64,000 nucleotides of DNA. Origin: Nitrospira sp. (lineage in GTDB: Bacteria > Nitrospirota > Nitrospiria > Nitrospirales > Nitrospiraceae). The notes under the pieces are model-generated. The model was not told where the DNA came from, searched no databases, and worked only from the letters and a program-made list of their open reading frames with translations. Shown piece by piece: positions 61,467-64,000 of this stretch (positions are counted from its first letter, which is position 1; each line of letters opens with the position of its first letter). The stretch is from the NCBI GenBank assembly GCA_036984305.1, contig BQWY01000001.1:1302001-1366000 (forward strand). The letters are read 5' to 3'. The translations under genes were made by a program, and so were the position numbers.

Positions 61467-62636
61467 ATGAGCAGGCGATTCGACGCGATTGTCCTCGGAC
61501 TCGGCGCCATGGGCGCCGCCGCGCTGTGGCGCCTCGCCCGCCGCGGCGTGCACGCCATCGGCGTCGATCAGTTCGAACGGGCGCACGCGCGCGGCAGCTC
61601 ACATGGCGAAGCCCGCATCTGCCGCCAGGCCTACTTTGAACATCCCGACTATGTGCCCCTGTGCCGACGCGCCTACGCCCTGTGGGACGAGCTCGAGCAG
61701 GACGCCGCGCGGTTGAATCGCCGCGACGGCGCGATGTCCCCCGGCGCCGCAATCTTCGAGCGCTGCGGGCTGCTGATGTTCGGGCCGGCCGATGCGCCGA
61801 TGGTCAGCGGCGTGCGACGCGCGTGTGAAACGCACGGTCTCGCCGTCGAGGCGCTGTCCCACGAGGCGGTGCGAGCACGCTGGCCCCAGTTTGATCTCGA
61901 TGACGACCTCACCTGCCTGCTCGAATCGGACGCCGGCTACCTGCGCGTCGAACCCGCGATCCGCACCATGCTCGCGGCGGCCGAGTCGCTGGGCGCGGAG
62001 GTCCGGACCGGCGCCCCGGTCCGCGACTGGTCCGCCGACGACCGGGGCGCGCGTATCACGCTCGCCCACGATGGAACCACGATCGAGGCGGATCGCCTGA
62101 TCATCGCCGCCGGACCCTGGTCCGGGTCGCTGCTGCGCGGCCTTGGCCTGCCTTTCAGCGTGCTGCGCAAGGTCCAGTTATGGTTCGCCTGCGACGACAC
62201 CCGCTATGCGAACTGCCCCGTCTTCGCGTATCAGTCCGAGGGCGCTTTCATGTACGGCTTCCCGATGCTGGAGCCCGGACGGATCAAACTGGCGGAGCAC
62301 ACCGGGCGCGAAGTCGTCGACGACCCCGGGTCCCCGGACCGCGCCCTGCGTCCCGACGATATCGAACGCGTCGCCGCTTTCGCGGCCCGGCGCCTGGCCG
62401 GCGTCTCGCCGCGCGTTGTGCGGCATTCGGTGTGCATGTACACGATGACGCCGGACGAGCATTTTGTGATCGACCGGCATCCACAGTACGATTCGGTCTC
62501 GTTCGCGGCGGGTTTCAGCGGGCATGGCTTCAAGTTCGCGCCGCTGGTCGGGTCGATTCTGGCGGATTTCGCCACAGCCGGCGCCACGGACGAGCCGATT
62601 GATTTCCTGAGGTTCTCACGGAGCGCGCTGCGATGA
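61467..62636 (+). CDS. Sarcosine/N-methyltryptophan oxidase-like flavoprotein
   Basis: This encodes 389 residues. The FAD-binding start VLGLGAMGAAALWRLARRG (Rossmann) and the covalent-FAD cysteine in RHSVCMYTMTPDEHFV near residue 325 are both present. Typical family parts GSSHGEARICRQAYFEHPDYV and DRLIIAAGPWSG are seen. These enzymes oxidise N-methyl amino acids to formaldehyde, amino acid and H2O2. Substrate is not deducible; the monomeric sarcosine-oxidase type (SolA/SoxA) is most likely. It overlaps the next gene by ATGA. Confidence 0.88.
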   Translation: MSRRFDAIVLGLGAMGAAALWRLARRGVHAIGVDQFERAHARGSSHGEARICRQAYFEHPDYVPLCRRAYALWDELEQDAARLNRRDGAMSPGAAIFERCGLLMFGPADAPMVSGVRRACETHGLAVEALSHEAVRARWPQFDLDDDLTCLLESDAGYLRVEPAIRTMLAAAESLGAEVRTGAPVRDWSADDRGARITLAHDGTTIEADRLIIAAGPWSGSLLRGLGLPFSVLRKVQLWFACDDTRYANCPVFAYQSEGAFMYGFPMLEPGRIKLAEHTGREVVDDPGSPDRALRPDDIERVAAFAARRLAGVSPRVVRHSVCMYTMTPDEHFVIDRHPQYDSVSFAAGFSGHGFKFAPLVGSILADFATAGATDEPIDFLRFSRSALR

Positions 62637-62962
62637 TCGAGGCTCAACCGACATCCACCCATCCCGTCGTGTGCGGGGCCCCGGGCTGCGGCCAGGCCAA
62701 CCCGCCGGGGTCGATCGTTTGTCGCAAATGCGGCGCGGATATCGTCGCCGGCCGCGGGCTGCGGGACGCGTTGATGGCGGTGGCGTTTTTCGCGCTGCTG
62801 ACGCTGGCGACGTTCCTGACGGTACGGATGGTGATGCGCCACTACGACGCGAAAGTCCGGGCGCAGGCGGAAAAGGCCGGCGTGCTGGAGCAGATTGTCG
62901 ACAAGCCGGAAATGCGCTACCCGGATATCCCGGGAACAACGCCCCCGCCGAAGACGCCGTAG
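62633..62962 (+). CDS. Zinc-ribbon single-pass membrane protein
   Basis: This encodes 109 residues. Two CxxC pairs (CGAPGCGQ then CRKCGAD) in the first 40 residues form a zinc ribbon. A hydrophobic helix (about 45-65) follows, then a Pro-rich C-terminal tail. It overlaps the flavoprotein gene by 4 nt and is translated with it. Function not known; it may anchor a partner at the membrane. Confidence 0.7.
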   Translation: MIEAQPTSTHPVVCGAPGCGQANPPGSIVCRKCGADIVAGRGLRDALMAVAFFALLTLATFLTVRMVMRHYDAKVRAQAEKAGVLEQIVDKPEMRYPDIPGTTPPPKTP

Positions 62963-63056
62963 GCTGGACTCAGCCCCGCAGAATCCGGGCCCAGCGATTC
63001 ATCCATCTCGGGAGCGGGCGGACGCGCGGTGCGCCGGCTCGACACGTCATTCCGAT

Positions 63057-63278
63057 ATGGGGAATATGCAAGCACCCATACGGAAGCGCATCGCCACGAC
63101 AGCCATCGCCGCCCTCACCCTCGGCGGCCTCGGCTGCGCCGTGCGCGACGATCCGCGATACAACCCCTACGCCAACCCGCGCGACGGCCCAATCGGCCCC
63201 CGCGCGCAAAAGCTCGTTGACGACGCCCAGGCCGCGCTCGACAGACTGGACCATCGCGCGGAAAATGCGCTCTACTGA
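63057..63278 (+). CDS. Small lipoprotein
   Basis: This encodes 73 residues if started at 63057, or 70 from 63066. The signal peptide ends in the lipobox LGGLGC near residue 26. The mature tail begins AVRDDPRYNPYANPRDG and ends with a short charged helix. No ribosome site is clear. No family is recognised; small lipoproteins of this type are common in planctomycetes. Confidence 0.55.
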   Translation: MGNMQAPIRKRIATTAIAALTLGGLGCAVRDDPRYNPYANPRDGPIGPRAQKLVDDAQAALDRLDHRAENALY

Positions 63279-63307
63279 CCCGGACGGGAACCAACGGAAC
63301 GCGACGG

Positions 63308-64000
63308 ATGCGCGTCATCTTCACATCAGACCTGCACGGCTCCGCCACGCTGCTCGATCAGCTCGGCGAACTGCTGCGCCGCGAGACGCCGGGGCTGCTG
63401 ATCCTCGGCGGTGACAATCTCGGCGACGGACCGGAAACCGGTCCGGTCGACGCGCAACTCGGCGAACTCGAATCCAAGCTGGCCCCGCGGCTCGCCGCGT
63501 GGCTGCGCCAGAATCCGCGACTGCGGATCGCCTGGATCGCCGGCAATCACGAATGGCTGCCAACGCTCAGCGCCATGGGGCGCCGTAGCGAAGCGCGCCT
63601 GCTGACGCTGGACGACGCGTGGCGCATTGGCGAGACGACGCTGCTCGGCTGCTCGTATTCGCCGCCGACGCCGTTCATGTTGAAGGACCTTGAGCGCCTC
63701 GATCGCCGCGGCGACGAGATTCCGGCGTTTGACGGACGCCGCTGGGACCCGGATCGCGCCGGGGTCGTGGCGATCACCGCCCACGACCACTTCACGACGC
63801 GGCCAAGCTTTGAGGAAGAACTCGCGCGGGCCGCGCCCAGCCCCGCCCCGTTCATCTTCGTCTGCCACGCGCCGCCGTTTGACACATCGCTCGATCGCCT
63901 GCCGAACCTGTCGCACCCCATCGGCTCAACGGCCGTGCGCGACTTCATCGTCGCGCGCCAGCCGCTGCTTTCGTTGCACGGGCATGTGCACGAATCACCG
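63308..64000 (+). CDS. Metallophosphoesterase (3' end cut by window edge)
   Basis: This encodes at least 231 residues with no stop before the window ends. The calcineurin-like motifs are in order: SDLHG (two metal ligands), GGDN, GNHE (catalytic His), CHAPP and finally HGHVHESP. It would hydrolyse a phosphodiester or phosphomonoester with two metal ions in the cytoplasm. The last motif lies at the very end, so probably only a short tail is missing. Substrate unknown. Confidence 0.88.
   Translation, partial: MRVIFTSDLHGSATLLDQLGELLRRETPGLLILGGDNLGDGPETGPVDAQLGELESKLAPRLAAWLRQNPRLRIAWIAGNHEWLPTLSAMGRRSEARLLTLDDAWRIGETTLLGCSYSPPTPFMLKDLERLDRRGDEIPAFDGRRWDPDRAGVVAITAHDHFTTRPSFEEELARAAPSPAPFIFVCHAPPFDTSLDRLPNLSHPIGSTAVRDFIVARQPLLSLHGHVHESP

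Noticed and set aside
35382..64000. Planctomycete half as a horizontally acquired island
   Set aside because: It carries many ordinary housekeeping genes and its own tRNA. No integrase, repeats or attachment sites bound it, and the join falls in tuf.

Overview
The window looks like two unrelated genomes joined inside a gene. Positions 1 to about 35,370 read as a Nitrospira-type bacterium (inferred from gene content and order, including the tRNA-Tyr, tRNA-Gly, tRNA-Thr, tuf order that is typical upstream of EF-Tu). Positions from about 35,380 to 64,000 read as a high-GC Planctomycetota bacterium, probably Phycisphaerae-like: a dockerin-type secreted protein, von Willebrand and Asp-rich secreted proteins, and a planctomycete-style Ser/Thr kinase with a long TPR tail. 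EF-Tu stops matching after about 45 codons and is followed directly by RHS sequence. All later housekeeping genes have the second style, so an assembly misjoin at the multicopy, highly conserved tuf gene is the simplest explanation.

Left part. A leftward redox mini-cluster (zinc-ribbon protein, 2Fe-2S ferredoxin, unknown protein, 4Fe-4S ferredoxin cut by the window edge) is followed by alanine dehydrogenase, tRNA-Pro, a twice-repeated structured element of about 76 nt, acylphosphatase, an RpoD/RpoS-type sigma factor, apt, a DksA-like protein, queC, a small membrane protein, a cytochrome c, an SPFH lipoprotein, malQ and an NtrC-type two-component pair. Next come leftward envelope and unknown genes. 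One of these is a DpnII/MboI-like nuclease-fold protein that seems to have lost its catalytic residues. Then come a tyrosine-recombinase relic beside tRNA-Arg, a gliding-type ABC operon (ATPase, permease, GldG-like, DUF4340), several lipoproteins, RlpA, HEAT-repeat proteins, glycogen phosphorylase, a UvrD-type helicase and the tRNA/tuf cluster with a near-consensus promoter.

Right part. It opens with a frameshifted RHS protein ending in a predicted HNH/EndoVII-like nuclease toxin and a likely immunity gene. A secreted von Willebrand protein, tRNA-Thr, a tight threonine operon (homoserine kinase, threonine synthase, homoserine dehydrogenase, aspartate kinase), secreted proteins and a metalloprotease follow. 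Next are ndk, a TlyA-like methyltransferase, rarA, 5-formyl-THF cyclo-ligase, an HtrA protease, lysine 6-aminotransferase, a Ser/Thr kinase with TPRs, RNase D, a sarcosine-oxidase-like flavoprotein, small envelope proteins and a metallophosphoesterase cut by the window end.

The best candidates for something little described are the RHS toxin/immunity pair, the apparently dead nuclease-fold protein, and the duplicated intergenic element near 2.8 to 3.0 kb. No CRISPR array, rRNA, complete insertion sequence or prophage was seen.
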